64,000 nucleotides of DNA. It comes from an uncultured Acidimicrobiales bacterium (GTDB lineage: Bacteria; Actinomycetota; Acidimicrobiia; Acidimicrobiales; SZUA-35). The stretch lies in contig CALAJV010000018.1 in the NCBI GenBank assembly GCA_937922805.1, positions 158,591 through 222,590 on the forward strand, given 5' to 3'. Both the position numbers and the translations under genes were made by a program. The notes beneath the pieces were generated by a model that was not told where the DNA came from, did not search any database, and was given only the letters and a program-made list of their open reading frames with translations. Within the stretch, counting starts at the first letter, position 1. Each line of letters begins with the position of its first letter. Positions 1 through 8,932 of the stretch are shown one piece after another.

Positions 1-9
1 ACCGACAAT

Positions 10-987
10 TTGCTTCCCGATGTTCTGCCAACTGATCGCCTTAACGAGCGGGCGATGGCTACCCGCGAACTTAGGGGTGATCTTCGCCGAATAAACAACG
101 TCGGCAATATCTTCACCGTCGGTGGCGCTCTTTTTGTTTCGTTCGGTGTCGTTGGTCTTGCTGGATACTTGCACACCTGGTGGGCCTACCTTGCAGCATT
201 TGTTTTGATGGCCCGGGGACACGTCGGCCTTAACATCCTCGGGCACGAGGCCGCCCATCGGCTTCTGTTTTCGAACCAGAAGGTCAACGATAACGTGGGC
301 CGTTGGCTAGTGGGCTATCCCACCTTCCAGGCTATGTTGGCCTACCGGCGCTCGCACTTTGCACATCATCGCGACGAAATGGGGCCTGAGGAGCCAGACC
401 TCTCGCTCTACAGCGGATACCCGATACCAAGCGATTCCTGGTTTCGAAAGTTGAAACGAGACGCAACTGGGGTTAGCGCCTACAAGAACTTTCGCGGTTT
501 GTTTTCAGCCGCTCGCCGAGGGGCGAAAGAGGCTCGACAAATCTTGGCGGTTCAGGCTGTCATGATCGGAGTTTCGTTGCTCGTGATGCGTCCTCTGATG
601 TACGTCGTTTGGCTCGTATCGTGGTCAACGCTATGGCGGGTATCAAACCGTCTGCGATCTATCGCTGAGCACGGTGGGCTCATCAGATCAAAGGATCGCC
701 GATTGACCACCCACGTGATCCGGCAATCACGACTCGCCAGATTTTGGATGGTGCCATACAACACGGGTTGGCACTTGGCCCACCACGTTGACATGGGCGT
801 ACCGTGGCGTAATCTGCCCCGGCTGCATCAGGAGTTGGTCGACGCCGGCTGGGTCGTCGAAGATCTTGAATATCGGTCATACCGAGCGTTCTGGAAAGCG
901 GCAAGCTCGGGAACTGTCAAGAAGCCCGACGTTGAAGGTGCCGGGTCCGGTCGTTCGTCAATGCTCGACTTTACGACCAAACAATAA
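10..987 (+). CDS. Membrane fatty-acid desaturase family protein
   Basis: Integral-membrane di-iron desaturase/hydroxylase-type protein, expected to act on acyl chains or other lipids. The three histidine clusters are visible: HxxxH at residues 79-83 (GHEAAH), HxxHH at 116-120 (HFAHH) and HxxHH at 255-259 (HLAHH). Hydrophobic segments occur near 36-70 and 180-205, so the metal-binding His boxes fall on one side of the membrane, as in the family. The listed start is a TTG nine bases from the window edge. An ATG at 55 is in frame, and the true start could also lie outside the window. It is followed 48 bp downstream by a DsbA-like gene on the same strand. The substrate cannot be told from sequence. 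Confidence 0.8.
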   Translation: MLPDVLPTDRLNERAMATRELRGDLRRINNVGNIFTVGGALFVSFGVVGLAGYLHTWWAYLAAFVLMARGHVGLNILGHEAAHRLLFSNQKVNDNVGRWLVGYPTFQAMLAYRRSHFAHHRDEMGPEEPDLSLYSGYPIPSDSWFRKLKRDATGVSAYKNFRGLFSAARRGAKEARQILAVQAVMIGVSLLVMRPLMYVVWLVSWSTLWRVSNRLRSIAEHGGLIRSKDRRLTTHVIRQSRLARFWMVPYNTGWHLAHHVDMGVPWRNLPRLHQELVDAGWVVEDLEYRSYRAFWKAASSGTVKKPDVEGAGSGRSSMLDFTTKQ

Positions 988-1035
988 GTTTCAGACGTTG
1001 ACGTCTACTCGCGCTACGAGTTCTGGAAGGTCACA

Positions 1036-1806
1036 ATGAACCCAATTTCGCTCCCCCGTCGTCCCCATACCGTCGATTTTCACTTCGATGTTCTGTGCCC
1101 ATGGGCTTATCAAACATCGCTGTGGATGCGGGACGTTCGCGATCAACTCGGGATTACTGTGAATTGGAAGTTCTTCTCTTTGGAGGAAGTAAATCGGGTT
1201 GAAGGAAAACGTCACCCCTGGGAACGAGATTGGAGCTACGGCTGGTCGATTCTTCGCATTGGCGCCTTAGTCGGTCGGATCGATATGAAACACCTCGATG
1301 ATTGGTACGCCGTTACTGGCCGAGCGTTGCACGTTGACGGGATGAAGATCCATGAGCCAGATGTTGCTCGGCTGCTTCTCGAAGAGATCGGAATGGATCC
1401 TGGGCTAGTTGATGAGTCAATTAGAGATGAATCGACCAACACCGAAGTTAAGGCCGACCACGACAAGGTCGTCGCTGCCGATGGCTTCGGCGTCCCGACT
1501 CTGTTTTTCCCAGGAGCTGATGGCAGTCCTGAGCAAACCATTTTCGGACCAGTTCTGATCGATCCTCCTACTGGCGATGCAGCAGTTCGCCTGTGGGACG
1601 TCGTGTGCGGTTGGCTTGAATTTCCTCATCTTTATGAGCTCCAACGACCGAAGACTGCTGCCGATCAACGCCTAATCGGGCAAACCTTCAAGCCGTACAT
1701 GGAGGCTCGAGATTGGGTCAGTATCAACAGAGGCAAAGTTGTGGCGATGGAAGAAGATGGATTCAAAGTCAAAGGAGAAGCTAAAGACGCTGGTCAACTC
1801 AAGTGA
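1036..1806 (+). CDS. DsbA-family protein related to Rv2466c, lacking the resolving Cys
   Basis: Thioredoxin-fold DsbA-like protein of 256 aa. The N-terminal [10 protein letters not shown] segment and the C-terminal GPVL...LW and FPHLYEL segments resemble the mycobacterial Rv2466c family (mycoredoxin-linked nitroreductase/DsbA-like). The usual CPWC is CPWA here (Cys21, second Cys missing), so it could only do monothiol chemistry. The cis-Pro segment FGVPT is present with Pro154. No signal peptide is seen, so it should be cytoplasmic. The start is supported by GGAAGG eleven bases before the ATG. Family placement is from my memory of the Rv2466c sequence; the function is inferred. Confidence 0.7.
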   Translation: MNPISLPRRPHTVDFHFDVLCPWAYQTSLWMRDVRDQLGITVNWKFFSLEEVNRVEGKRHPWERDWSYGWSILRIGALVGRIDMKHLDDWYAVTGRALHVDGMKIHEPDVARLLLEEIGMDPGLVDESIRDESTNTEVKADHDKVVAADGFGVPTLFFPGADGSPEQTIFGPVLIDPPTGDAAVRLWDVVCGWLEFPHLYELQRPKTAADQRLIGQTFKPYMEARDWVSINRGKVVAMEEDGFKVKGEAKDAGQLK

Positions 1807-1819
1807 GAACTCGTGACTG

Positions 1820-2941
1820 CTAGTTATTCAAGACTTGTATCTCGCCTACTTGAAGCTCGAAGTTTGCGACCGACCCTTGGGCTGATGGATTCGGTATCGT
1901 GACGCCGGTGATTCCTGCGGCTGGCACAGAGACTATTTGGTACTGAATGAGCCACGTCACAGCCGCTTGGCTCGCAAAGGCGTCATTAGATCCAACCCCG
2001 GCCGATGATTCTTCAAACGTGATTGTGCAGGCTGTGGCTGGTTCTGGCTGCTGATACGGCACGCCTGCTCCCACGCAGAGTTGAGACGTTACCCCGAAGT
2101 CCCAATTCACGTTCTGGACCGTTGCGGTGGCTGTCACTGTGACGCCATTGACCGTTGCCGTGTTAGCGACAACGTCAGGACTGGCCAACCAGAACCACGT
2201 CGGCACGTTGACAAGTGAGTTTCGAGCGGCGAAATCTGGGTTGGAAGCAACGGTGGGTGCTAACGCCAGGCCGCCAATCGCCGTGTTAATGGCCGGGTTA
2301 GGATCTACTGGAGGCGGAGGAGGCGTTGGAATTGATGCTGGGCCACCACCTGGCCCAGGAGTACCCGGGGTGCCAACCGGACCGCTCGGCGGGCCACCGG
2401 TGCCGCCAGTACCACCAGTACCAGGAGTCGTTCCACCCGATCCACTCGACGGAGGTGGGCTTGTCGGACAAGCGGTTCCGAAGGTCCAATCGGAACAGTT
2501 GAATGTCGGCGGATTCGCACCCGACGAGCCAGGGTTGCTTCCACCGGTCGAGCCTCCGCTGCCGCTTGGCACTGGTCTCCATTCGTTGCAGCCCCCGAGC
2601 GGGCCGGTCAAGTCGGTGCAGACCAACCCGGGTCCGCCAGAGGCATTGCCTCCGCCGTTTCCGCCCGTCGATGTCTGAGTTGGTGGAGTGTTGACTATGC
2701 AAGCACAGGCGCCAGGCGGAGGTTCAATCGGATAACCCGGGTTTGGGCTAGTAGGAGGAGCTCCGGCACCGGGACAACTGGTGGACGAAAGCGGACTTCC
2801 GCCACATCCAACTTGAGCTGATGCGGGTTCGCCGCTGGCGAAGATGGAGATCGTCAAAATGAAGACTCCAATACCGATCGCTATCAAACCCGAAACCGCT
2901 CGCCTTGCAAACTTAGACTGACTTGCGCCGTACTTTTCCAC
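1820..2941 (-). CDS. Secreted Gly/Pro/Ser-rich protein with C-terminal beta-type domain
   Basis: No recognised family. The start codon is GTG. A signal peptide is clear: basic residues (FARR), a hydrophobic core (GLIAIGIGVFILTISIFA) and an ASA-Q cleavage site near residue 42. Residues about 45-215 are low complexity, made of Gly, Pro, Ser and Thr with a few scattered Cys, like a flexible cell-wall-spanning linker. Residues about 215-373 are a non-repetitive domain rich in V, T, N and A with two Cys (LCVGAG and ATACTITF), probably an extracellular beta domain. No LPXTG sorting motif was seen. It converges on the DsbA-like gene with a 13-bp gap. Probably surface-exposed; the role is unknown. 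Confidence 0.75.
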   Translation of the reverse strand: MEKYGASQSKFARRAVSGLIAIGIGVFILTISIFASGEPASAQVGCGGSPLSSTSCPGAGAPPTSPNPGYPIEPPPGACACIVNTPPTQTSTGGNGGGNASGGPGLVCTDLTGPLGGCNEWRPVPSGSGGSTGGSNPGSSGANPPTFNCSDWTFGTACPTSPPPSSGSGGTTPGTGGTGGTGGPPSGPVGTPGTPGPGGGPASIPTPPPPPVDPNPAINTAIGGLALAPTVASNPDFAARNSLVNVPTWFWLASPDVVANTATVNGVTVTATATVQNVNWDFGVTSQLCVGAGVPYQQPEPATACTITFEESSAGVGSNDAFASQAAVTWLIQYQIVSVPAAGITGVTIPNPSAQGSVANFELQVGEIQVLNN

Positions 2942-3056
2942 GTCATTCGCCGCCTTGAATTATCCCGCAATCCGGCCGATTATAGGCGAATCCACCTAGT
3001 GATGTCGATCACCCGAGGGGCCTTTGTAGCGGAACGAAATTCGGCGTCGCTAGCGA

Positions 3057-3683
3057 TCAGTCTTTGTCGAGTAATCCAGCGCCAGCGCCTTGGCGGCTTT
3101 CGTCAGTAGCCGGAGCGTAAACCCGATGAGCGAATCGCAGCAGTTCGTCCATTGCGTTCGAGGCCACCTCAACCCGATGAACTCGCTGCTCGGCCAAGGT
3201 ACCGAGCTCGCGTTGAGCACCGCCCCTGCTAATAGCTACTGGCGCTGCGGAAGTTGGCAACTCGCCCCGGAGCTCTAGTGTTTCTGCTGTTACTAGGCAG
3301 CGGCTAGAGTTCCATTTGATCTCGTAGCTCAGGTTGGAGCCTGGACCAATAGTCTGGGCCAAAAATGGTGCGATCAGAACCGGCTCGATGGTGGGGCTTA
3401 GCGCAAGCACTTCACACCCGGCCTGATCAGAAATCGACGCGCCGATGCTCAGCGGACATAAGGCATGGCCGTCGGCGACACCGTCCAGGTTCGACGCCAT
3501 TGTCGACACGTCGGATGAGTCCACATAACGAAGCAGACGCAAAGCAATCTCAGGAGTCGGAATTCGGCGAGCGGCCAGCCACCGGATAGCGAAGGCTCCG
3601 TCTTCGGTCATTCCCCAGCTGTAACCTACTCCCCGGAGCGCTTTGGCTACTAGCGCCTGATATTCGCCGAGGGACAAGTTCAT
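3057..3683 (-). CDS. DUF3726 domain protein
   Basis: The N-terminal pattern (SLGEYQALVAKALRGVGYSWG, then EDGAFAIRWLAARR) matches my memory of the DUF3726 family, in which a short alpha-helical N-terminus precedes a conserved domain of unknown function. It is the last gene of the leftward 3-12.5 kb operon. Its ATG overlaps the stop of the upstream 567-aa gene (ATGA), so the two are translationally coupled. No catalytic motif was identified and no signal peptide is present. The coupling suggests it works with the 567-aa protein and the M19-like protein just upstream, possibly as a subunit or accessory factor; that is inference. Confidence 0.65.
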   Translation of the reverse strand: MNLSLGEYQALVAKALRGVGYSWGMTEDGAFAIRWLAARRIPTPEIALRLLRYVDSSDVSTMASNLDGVADGHALCPLSIGASISDQAGCEVLALSPTIEPVLIAPFLAQTIGPGSNLSYEIKWNSSRCLVTAETLELRGELPTSAAPVAISRGGAQRELGTLAEQRVHRVEVASNAMDELLRFAHRVYAPATDESRQGAGAGLLDKD

Positions 3684-5383
3684 GCCGCTGGTATCTCGTC
3701 AGGGCCAGAGTAGGTCCATGCGTCTGGGTCAGACGTGGCCAAGTCTTCTGGAAACGGAGCACCTCGGAACATACAGATCCGAACCCATCGGTCCGATCTA
3801 GGATCAAAGTGGGTGGCGCCGAAGAAACTAAGTTTGGCCCGCAACAAATCGATCGGCATCATCTTGGCGTCTATCGTGTTGTCGCGAATCTCGGCGTAAG
3901 GAGCTCGGCTGGCGATAGATAGCCGCCGGGCAGTGTGGCGGTGTTCTGGGTGAGCCTTCAGGAACGGGCCGAGCGTTCGATCACCAAACCAGTCACCGAT
4001 CTGGTCGTACATCGCCGCAGCATCGCGCCCCGGTTGCAAGGGTTGCTCAAACCGTCCAATATCTTCTTGGTGCCGCTCCCCCAAACGAGGCTCAAGTTTC
4101 TCCTCTGACACATACCACGCCCGGGCATCGGCTTCTGGCGAGGACCAATCGATCTGCAATGCCCACCCGTAGTTCGCCTCTAGCGCTTCCCGAACGGCAC
4201 TGAGCGTCGCCGCCCCATCGATTCGGGTCGGAGACGACTCATCGGCATGCATCACTTCGACGAGAGGGTCTACTAACTCTCCGTACGGCTCCATTAGCAA
4301 GGACACAACGAGCTCTTGCCCCTCGACCGACAACGACTCGCTCGCCCACCGAAATAGCTCATCCCAAGGTCGGTTCCCTTGGAGCGATGTGGTCTCTATG
4401 TACTGGTCGAGCAAATCAAGATCTTCGGAGAGCTTAGCTACCTTGATTTGCTGGACTGGGTGTTGTGAGTGCCAACTGTCTACCGTCGTTCGAGCACCTC
4501 TAACAAATCTCTTGAATGTAGAGATCTCGCTTTGTGTGGCGCTCTCCACTGAGCGGACCCGGCCAAGCGCTGTCTCCCGGGCCTGAATCCAGTTGTTGAT
4601 CAAGCGGGGGTGATTGATCAGAAAGGGAGCCATGCCGAGACCGGTCGAGTTGCCAATACCGAGTCGACGTCGAAGATGACCGCTAATAGTCGCAGCGTTA
4701 GGCGACACCGCTTGAGCCATATGCTCGACCAGATCGAGAACAAACCACCGGATCAGATACACCGTGAGCATTTCAGCTTGAAACGGAGCTAGTAGTTCAG
4801 AGCGGTCGGCTATCGCGTCCCGATCGGCAGCTCCGAACTTTCCGCTTCCATAAACCGCGGTCGTGCGCATTAGGTACCCGACCTCTTCTATCGCATTAGC
4901 TTCGGGTTGACGTCCAGCGGCCAAGGCTTCTATAACCGAAGTCCATAGTCGAACCGACCGGTTTGCCCTCGACAACGTTAGCTCCCGATCTGAGACGCGA
5001 CCAGCCTCTTGCAGCGGCACGTTAGCTCGAAGCCGCTCAACATCAGCGTCAGTCGGAACTCCGTCGTGGAGAGCGAACGTAGTGTCCCATGCAGTTGCAA
5101 TCACCCGATCTGAACGTTGATCTGCTGGCAAATCGTGAGCAAACGCGACCAAGGTGTATTTACGAGTGCCGGTATCTACTTGGTACAGGGCGGTTCCGAC
5201 GCCATTTCCATCAACGTCGAACCGGGTCCGTTCAAACGTCCACGACTCTCGCTTCATACGTCGCAACAGCGTTCTCATGAATGAAAGGCGACACTGGTGG
5301 AACGAGCCCATGCGTTCGAGTCGCATGACGACCTCAGGCGACCGCAGTTTGGTCGAAGGTATCCTTTCCCGCTCGTCCGACAC
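3680..5383 (-). CDS. Conserved protein of unknown function (567 aa), between M19-like and DUF3726 genes
   Basis: I do not recognise a characterised family. The protein is soluble-looking with no signal peptide. The N-terminal region (SPEVVMRLERMGSFHQCRLSFMRTLLRRM) is basic and helical. The middle includes a conserved-looking stretch GIGNSTGLGMAPFLINHP near residue 240. Trp and Tyr recur near the C-terminus (FFGATHFDPRSDRWVRI). It starts with GTG two bases after the stop of the M19-like gene and overlaps the DUF3726 gene by 4 bp. I recall similar large uncharacterised proteins next to DUF3726 genes in marine proteobacteria, but could not verify this. It is probably an enzyme or complex partner in the same catabolic operon. 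Confidence 0.6.
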   Translation of the reverse strand: MSDERERIPSTKLRSPEVVMRLERMGSFHQCRLSFMRTLLRRMKRESWTFERTRFDVDGNGVGTALYQVDTGTRKYTLVAFAHDLPADQRSDRVIATAWDTTFALHDGVPTDADVERLRANVPLQEAGRVSDRELTLSRANRSVRLWTSVIEALAAGRQPEANAIEEVGYLMRTTAVYGSGKFGAADRDAIADRSELLAPFQAEMLTVYLIRWFVLDLVEHMAQAVSPNAATISGHLRRRLGIGNSTGLGMAPFLINHPRLINNWIQARETALGRVRSVESATQSEISTFKRFVRGARTTVDSWHSQHPVQQIKVAKLSEDLDLLDQYIETTSLQGNRPWDELFRWASESLSVEGQELVVSLLMEPYGELVDPLVEVMHADESSPTRIDGAATLSAVREALEANYGWALQIDWSSPEADARAWYVSEEKLEPRLGERHQEDIGRFEQPLQPGRDAAAMYDQIGDWFGDRTLGPFLKAHPEHRHTARRLSIASRAPYAEIRDNTIDAKMMPIDLLRAKLSFFGATHFDPRSDRWVRICMFRGAPFPEDLATSDPDAWTYSGPDEIPAA

Positions 5384-5385
5384 GT

Positions 5386-6369
5386 CTATTCTGCTTTCTC
5401 GGGTCCAAAATTCTCGGCGAAAAAGCGGTACCAGTTGTCGCCCATGATCGCGCCGACTTCGGTGTTATCAAATCCGACAGAAGCCAGGCCTACCTCGATG
5501 TTGCCGAAGTCGAGATTTGTTTCGAACCAGGGCGGTTGGGGTGGGAAGCCTGGGGCTGCTGAAGAACCCTCGCCGTAGTCGATGTGTTTGGTCCAACGTC
5601 CAACCCGCATCCATTCGACGATGGAGTCAGGTTGGTCTTGGCACAAATCGCTACCGATCCCGAAATGTTCGATTCCGAAGCGCTCCACCGTGTCGGCCAC
5701 CATTTGGCAGAAACTCTCGATCGAACAGTCTGACTTTCCTTTGAGGTGATGGGGATAGAGCGAAAACCCCATCATTCCACCGTTCGATGTGATGGCGCGG
5801 ATAACGTCATCTCTCTTGTTTCTAAGAGCAGGGTGCCACGCATGAGGGTTGGCGTGCGTGACCGTGATTGGGCGCTGGGAAATCTCGGCCGCCTCGATTG
5901 TCGATCGGTCAGCTGAGTGACTCATGTCGACTACGAGACCGACCCGATTCATCTCTCGAATAACCTCTGAGCCCATTCGAGTAATGCCGGGGTCGTTCTC
6001 TTCGTAGCACCCGGTTGCTAGCAACGATTGGTTGTTGTAGCTGAGCTGCATAAACCTGGCGCCGAGGGTGTGAACGATCTCGACTAGATCGATGTCGGCC
6101 TCAATCGGCGACGGATTCTGAAAGCCGAAGAATATGGCGGTTCGATTGCTAGCTTTGGCTGCGTCAATGTCAGCTACGGTCCGGCCATGAACGATCAAAT
6201 CGCCATAGCGATCGAACCAGCGGTTCCATTGCGACATTTGCGCCACTGTTTCCCGAAACGTCTCGTGGTACGCGATGGTTACGTGAACGGCGTCAACCGA
6301 TCCATCTCGCATCTGGCGGAAAATTGGTTCCGACCAGTTTGCGAACTGTAGGCAGTCAATTCGGTACAT
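5386..6369 (-). CDS. Membrane-dipeptidase (M19) family protein, divergent metal site
   Basis: Amidohydrolase-fold protein of the M19 renal-dipeptidase family: VVDMSHSAD, VTHANPHAWHP, RNKRDD and FGIGSDLC are typical blocks. The first metal-binding HxD motif, normally near the N-terminus, reads RIDCLQFANW here, so the usual His is missing. It may use a changed metal site or act on something other than dipeptides. I chose the ATG at 6369 (AGGA seven bases upstream) over an earlier in-frame start, because the family begins near here; this gives 327 aa. There is no signal peptide, so it is cytoplasmic. It is followed at 2 bp by the 567-aa gene. Substrate unknown. Confidence 0.75.
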   Translation of the reverse strand: MYRIDCLQFANWSEPIFRQMRDGSVDAVHVTIAYHETFRETVAQMSQWNRWFDRYGDLIVHGRTVADIDAAKASNRTAIFFGFQNPSPIEADIDLVEIVHTLGARFMQLSYNNQSLLATGCYEENDPGITRMGSEVIREMNRVGLVVDMSHSADRSTIEAAEISQRPITVTHANPHAWHPALRNKRDDVIRAITSNGGMMGFSLYPHHLKGKSDCSIESFCQMVADTVERFGIEHFGIGSDLCQDQPDSIVEWMRVGRWTKHIDYGEGSSAAPGFPPQPPWFETNLDFGNIEVGLASVGFDNTEVGAIMGDNWYRFFAENFGPEKAE

Positions 6370-6539
6370 GATCCGTCCTGGTAGAGGGACTACGGTCAAC
6401 GACTCCAGAGTACGGTCAAGAGCCGATTAGCGTGAAGTCGGAGCTGGCCCGCCGGCGCTAGTCGGTCCTTTGTTGAAAACAAGAATCGGATGCCAAAAGA
6501 ACGACTTGAGTTAATAGCGCAGATCGCTCCGAGTTTGAA

Positions 6540-7577
6540 CTATTCGATCCAAGCCTTTACGGCACCCAAATCATCTAGGGCGTTGGCTCCCACAGGGTTT
6601 ACGGTTAGGTGCGTGACGCCGACCTGCTTGTAGATCGCGAGCCGCTCTTTAATATGGGATTCTGACCCGATTAGATTCGCGGTATCTACGTATTCATCCG
6701 GGACCGCCGCCATAGCTTCGGCTCGTTGACCCCCAAGGAAGAGATCTTGGATCTTCTCAGCTTCTTCTTCCCAGCCGTAACGCTTGAACAAGTCGTTGTA
6801 GTAGTTCTTAGATTTCGCTCCCATGCCACCGACGTAGAAGCCGACGTGGCCGCGAGCAGCCTCTCGAGCCTGAGCCACGTCTTCAGACTCCCCGATAGCC
6901 AGCTGAGCGTCCCCGAATATATCCAGTGGGCCGAGACCGTCGAGCCGCTTGGCCTTGCCCGCCGCTAGGGCCTCACCCCAGACTCGGTCGAATCGATCAG
7001 GGACGAAATGAATTGGCTGCCATCCGTCTGCTATCTCGGCGGTCATTTCCACATTCGACGGGCCGATCGAGGCAACGACGACAGGTATGTCTGACCGATG
7101 CATCTTGTTCATCAGCTTCAGCGGCTTGCCTAGTCCTGTGCCTTGATCGGCTGGAAGAGGCAGCGTTACTGCTTTACCTTCGTGCGTTACCTTGTCTCCG
7201 CTCCAGACCTTCCGGCAGATGTCGACCGTATCTCGGGTTCGCCCGATGGGTCGCTTGAAGGGAACTCCATGCCAACCTTCGATCACTTGTGCCCCCGAGG
7301 TGCCTATTCCTAGGGTGAAACGACCTTGTGATAAAGCATCTATCGTGGCTGCAGTCTGAGCGATCAGAGCTGGGGACCGAGAGAACACGTTGACAATCCC
7401 GGTCATCAGTTCAATACGTGATGTCTTGGCTGCAATGTAGCCTAAGACCGAGACTTGATCGAAACCATAGATCTCCGGTATCAGAACCATATCGACGCCT
7501 GCCGCCTCTAAGTCGAGGATCTTGGCCGTTAGCCGCTCAGGATCACCATCAAAGAACGTTGCGGTACAGAGTTTCAT
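6540..7577 (-). CDS. LLM-class F420-dependent oxidoreductase
   Basis: TIM-barrel luciferase-like oxidoreductase of 345 aa, the length usual for F420-dependent members. Recognisable segments: the N-terminal ATFFDG strand, LGIGTSGAQVIEGWHG (the Gly-rich binding loop), and the RPIGRTRDTVDICRKVW block. It likely uses coenzyme F420 (or FMN) for hydride transfer to an organic substrate. It is a paralogue of the gene at 60478-61503, sharing the G(A/T)SG-Q-VEGWYG-type loop and the YVGGMGAK(G/S)KN segment. It sits inside the leftward catabolic operon, 83 bp from the gene before it, so it may reduce or oxidise a pathway intermediate. Cofactor assignment is by family. Confidence 0.85.
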   Translation of the reverse strand: MKLCTATFFDGDPERLTAKILDLEAAGVDMVLIPEIYGFDQVSVLGYIAAKTSRIELMTGIVNVFSRSPALIAQTAATIDALSQGRFTLGIGTSGAQVIEGWHGVPFKRPIGRTRDTVDICRKVWSGDKVTHEGKAVTLPLPADQGTGLGKPLKLMNKMHRSDIPVVVASIGPSNVEMTAEIADGWQPIHFVPDRFDRVWGEALAAGKAKRLDGLGPLDIFGDAQLAIGESEDVAQAREAARGHVGFYVGGMGAKSKNYYNDLFKRYGWEEEAEKIQDLFLGGQRAEAMAAVPDEYVDTANLIGSESHIKERLAIYKQVGVTHLTVNPVGANALDDLGAVKAWIE

Positions 7578-7660
7578 AGTTCCACTTTCTAGATCAGATT
7601 TGACTCGGCCGATCGTAGCCCAGATCGATGACAGGTAAGAAAACTGAGAATTCGAATTTT

Positions 7661-8065
7661 CTATTCGGCTTCGCTTTGGTGAGCTTGAAGGATGGGACGG
7701 GCGGTTCGAAGTGCATCAATCGCAGCTGGAAGTCCGCAGTACGGAGCCGTGTGCATCAAAGCCTCTTCGATTTCATAGGGCTCAAGCCCGTTGTTAAGTG
7801 CCCCTCTGATGTGGATTGTCAGCTCGTGAGGCCGGCCAAGGGCAGTCAGCATGGCCAGGTTAAGCAAGCTTCGATCTCGCCGAGACAGCTGATCCCGGTT
7901 CCAAACACTCCCCCAAGCGAATCCAGCGACCAGTTCTTGGAACGCAGCTTGAGCCTCGGTCTCTGGCGAGCTGACCGAGTCGACGTAGTCATCACCAAGT
8001 ACTTGCCGGCGTATTTCTTGGCCGGCGGAAACTCGGTCGATTGGTCCAGTAGGTTCGAACGTCAT
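7661..8065 (-). CDS. Carboxymuconolactone decarboxylase-like (AhpD-fold) protein
   Basis: Small all-helical protein (134 aa) of the PcaC/CMD family. The family core is visible: SRRDRSLLNLAMLTALGRPHELTIHI followed by APYCGLPAAIDA. The single Cys (YCGLP) lacks the CxxC of AhpD peroxidase-type members, so the PcaC-like decarboxylase/isomerase type is more likely. Complete family length. It sits between the LLM oxidoreductase and the aspartate-dehydrogenase-like gene in the leftward operon, suggesting it acts on a ring-cleavage product such as a lactone or oxo-acid. The substrate is inferred from context only. Confidence 0.8.
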   Translation of the reverse strand: MTFEPTGPIDRVSAGQEIRRQVLGDDYVDSVSSPETEAQAAFQELVAGFAWGSVWNRDQLSRRDRSLLNLAMLTALGRPHELTIHIRGALNNGLEPYEIEEALMHTAPYCGLPAAIDALRTARPILQAHQSEAE

Positions 8066-8116
8066 GTGGATCCTTCCTTGGGGTAGACCGAAAGCCTACT
8101 GCCAACGATCGAACCA

Positions 8117-8932
8117 CTAGATAACAATTGGTGTGACTCTGTTTGTTATCGCCCGGACGAGGTTGAGAGCTGCCATGGCTGACGTTTTCGGGTTACCGGG
8201 AAGCGGATTGTTACTTGTCGATACCGAGAGATCGCCGAAGGCCCCCGAGGCCGAAATCAGATGACGATTTGTTTCAGCGGCTGGGTCTGCGATTAGGGAA
8301 ATGAGAGTGTGGTCTGGCCCGATACCGGCCAGGGCGGTAGTCATTGCGACATTGGCATTCTTTGGAAATCTTGAGGCCGTCTGAGAAGCGTTTGCCTCGA
8401 AGAAGCACGTTGGTTCAGTTAGGGACCCAAGATCGCAAAGCTCTTCGGCCGGCGTGTCCAGCCATGCTTTTGGTGGCTTAACAATGGTGTGTTTCACGGT
8501 CTCGATTCCCATCAAGCGGGCGGCGGCCAGTGCATCAACACCACCTAGTGCTCCGGGCTGGATATGTAGTTGACACCCAACCGACTCTGCTTGATCTCGC
8601 AAAGATTGAAGTAACGACGCATCGGCTAGAGCGGACACCGACGACACAATAAGATCGGCTTGAGCATCGAATGTTGCTTGGCCCCAAGGGCCGACGCTTG
8701 CTCGCCCGGCCGCTTCGGCCACTACATCAGGGTTGAACTCTAAGAGTTGTTCTGGGCTATCTATTAGGCTTGCGCCCTCCGGTAGCCCCGAGCGATGTTG
8801 CGATAGATCTCGAACACCGACTGCAACGATTTCGATTGCGGTCTCAGCCAGCATTTCGGCGACGGTGGACCCAATGGCGCCCCACCCGACTAGAACCAGT
8901 CGAACTGAAGATCTCAAACGATCAGACCACAC
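8117..8932 (-). CDS. L-aspartate dehydrogenase-like oxidoreductase
   Basis: NAD(P)-dependent amino-acid dehydrogenase of the NadX/AspDH family, 271 aa. The Rossmann motif VGWGAIGSTVAE lies near residue 16. The C-terminal domain has the family blocks FPKNANVAMTTALAGIGPDHT, the TNRHLISASGAFG segment carrying the conserved His, and NNPLPGNPKTSAMAAL. The reaction in characterised members is L-aspartate to iminosuccinate/oxaloacetate plus ammonia. In this operon, next to a 3-hydroxyanthranilate dioxygenase, it could instead handle an amino-dicarboxylate intermediate; that is inference. The listed start is GTG; a TTG at 8917 would give an exact 4-bp TTGA overlap with the upstream gene and is a good alternative. 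Confidence 0.82.
   Translation of the reverse strand: MWSDRLRSSVRLVLVGWGAIGSTVAEMLAETAIEIVAVGVRDLSQHRSGLPEGASLIDSPEQLLEFNPDVVAEAAGRASVGPWGQATFDAQADLIVSSVSALADASLLQSLRDQAESVGCQLHIQPGALGGVDALAAARLMGIETVKHTIVKPPKAWLDTPAEELCDLGSLTEPTCFFEANASQTASRFPKNANVAMTTALAGIGPDHTLISLIADPAAETNRHLISASGAFGDLSVSTSNNPLPGNPKTSAMAALNLVRAITNRVTPIVI

Noticed and set aside
2127..2678. Plus-strand frame of 183 aa inside the Gly/Pro-rich gene
   Set aside because: It is the complement of the low-complexity region; the opposite strand has the signal peptide and structured C-terminal domain.
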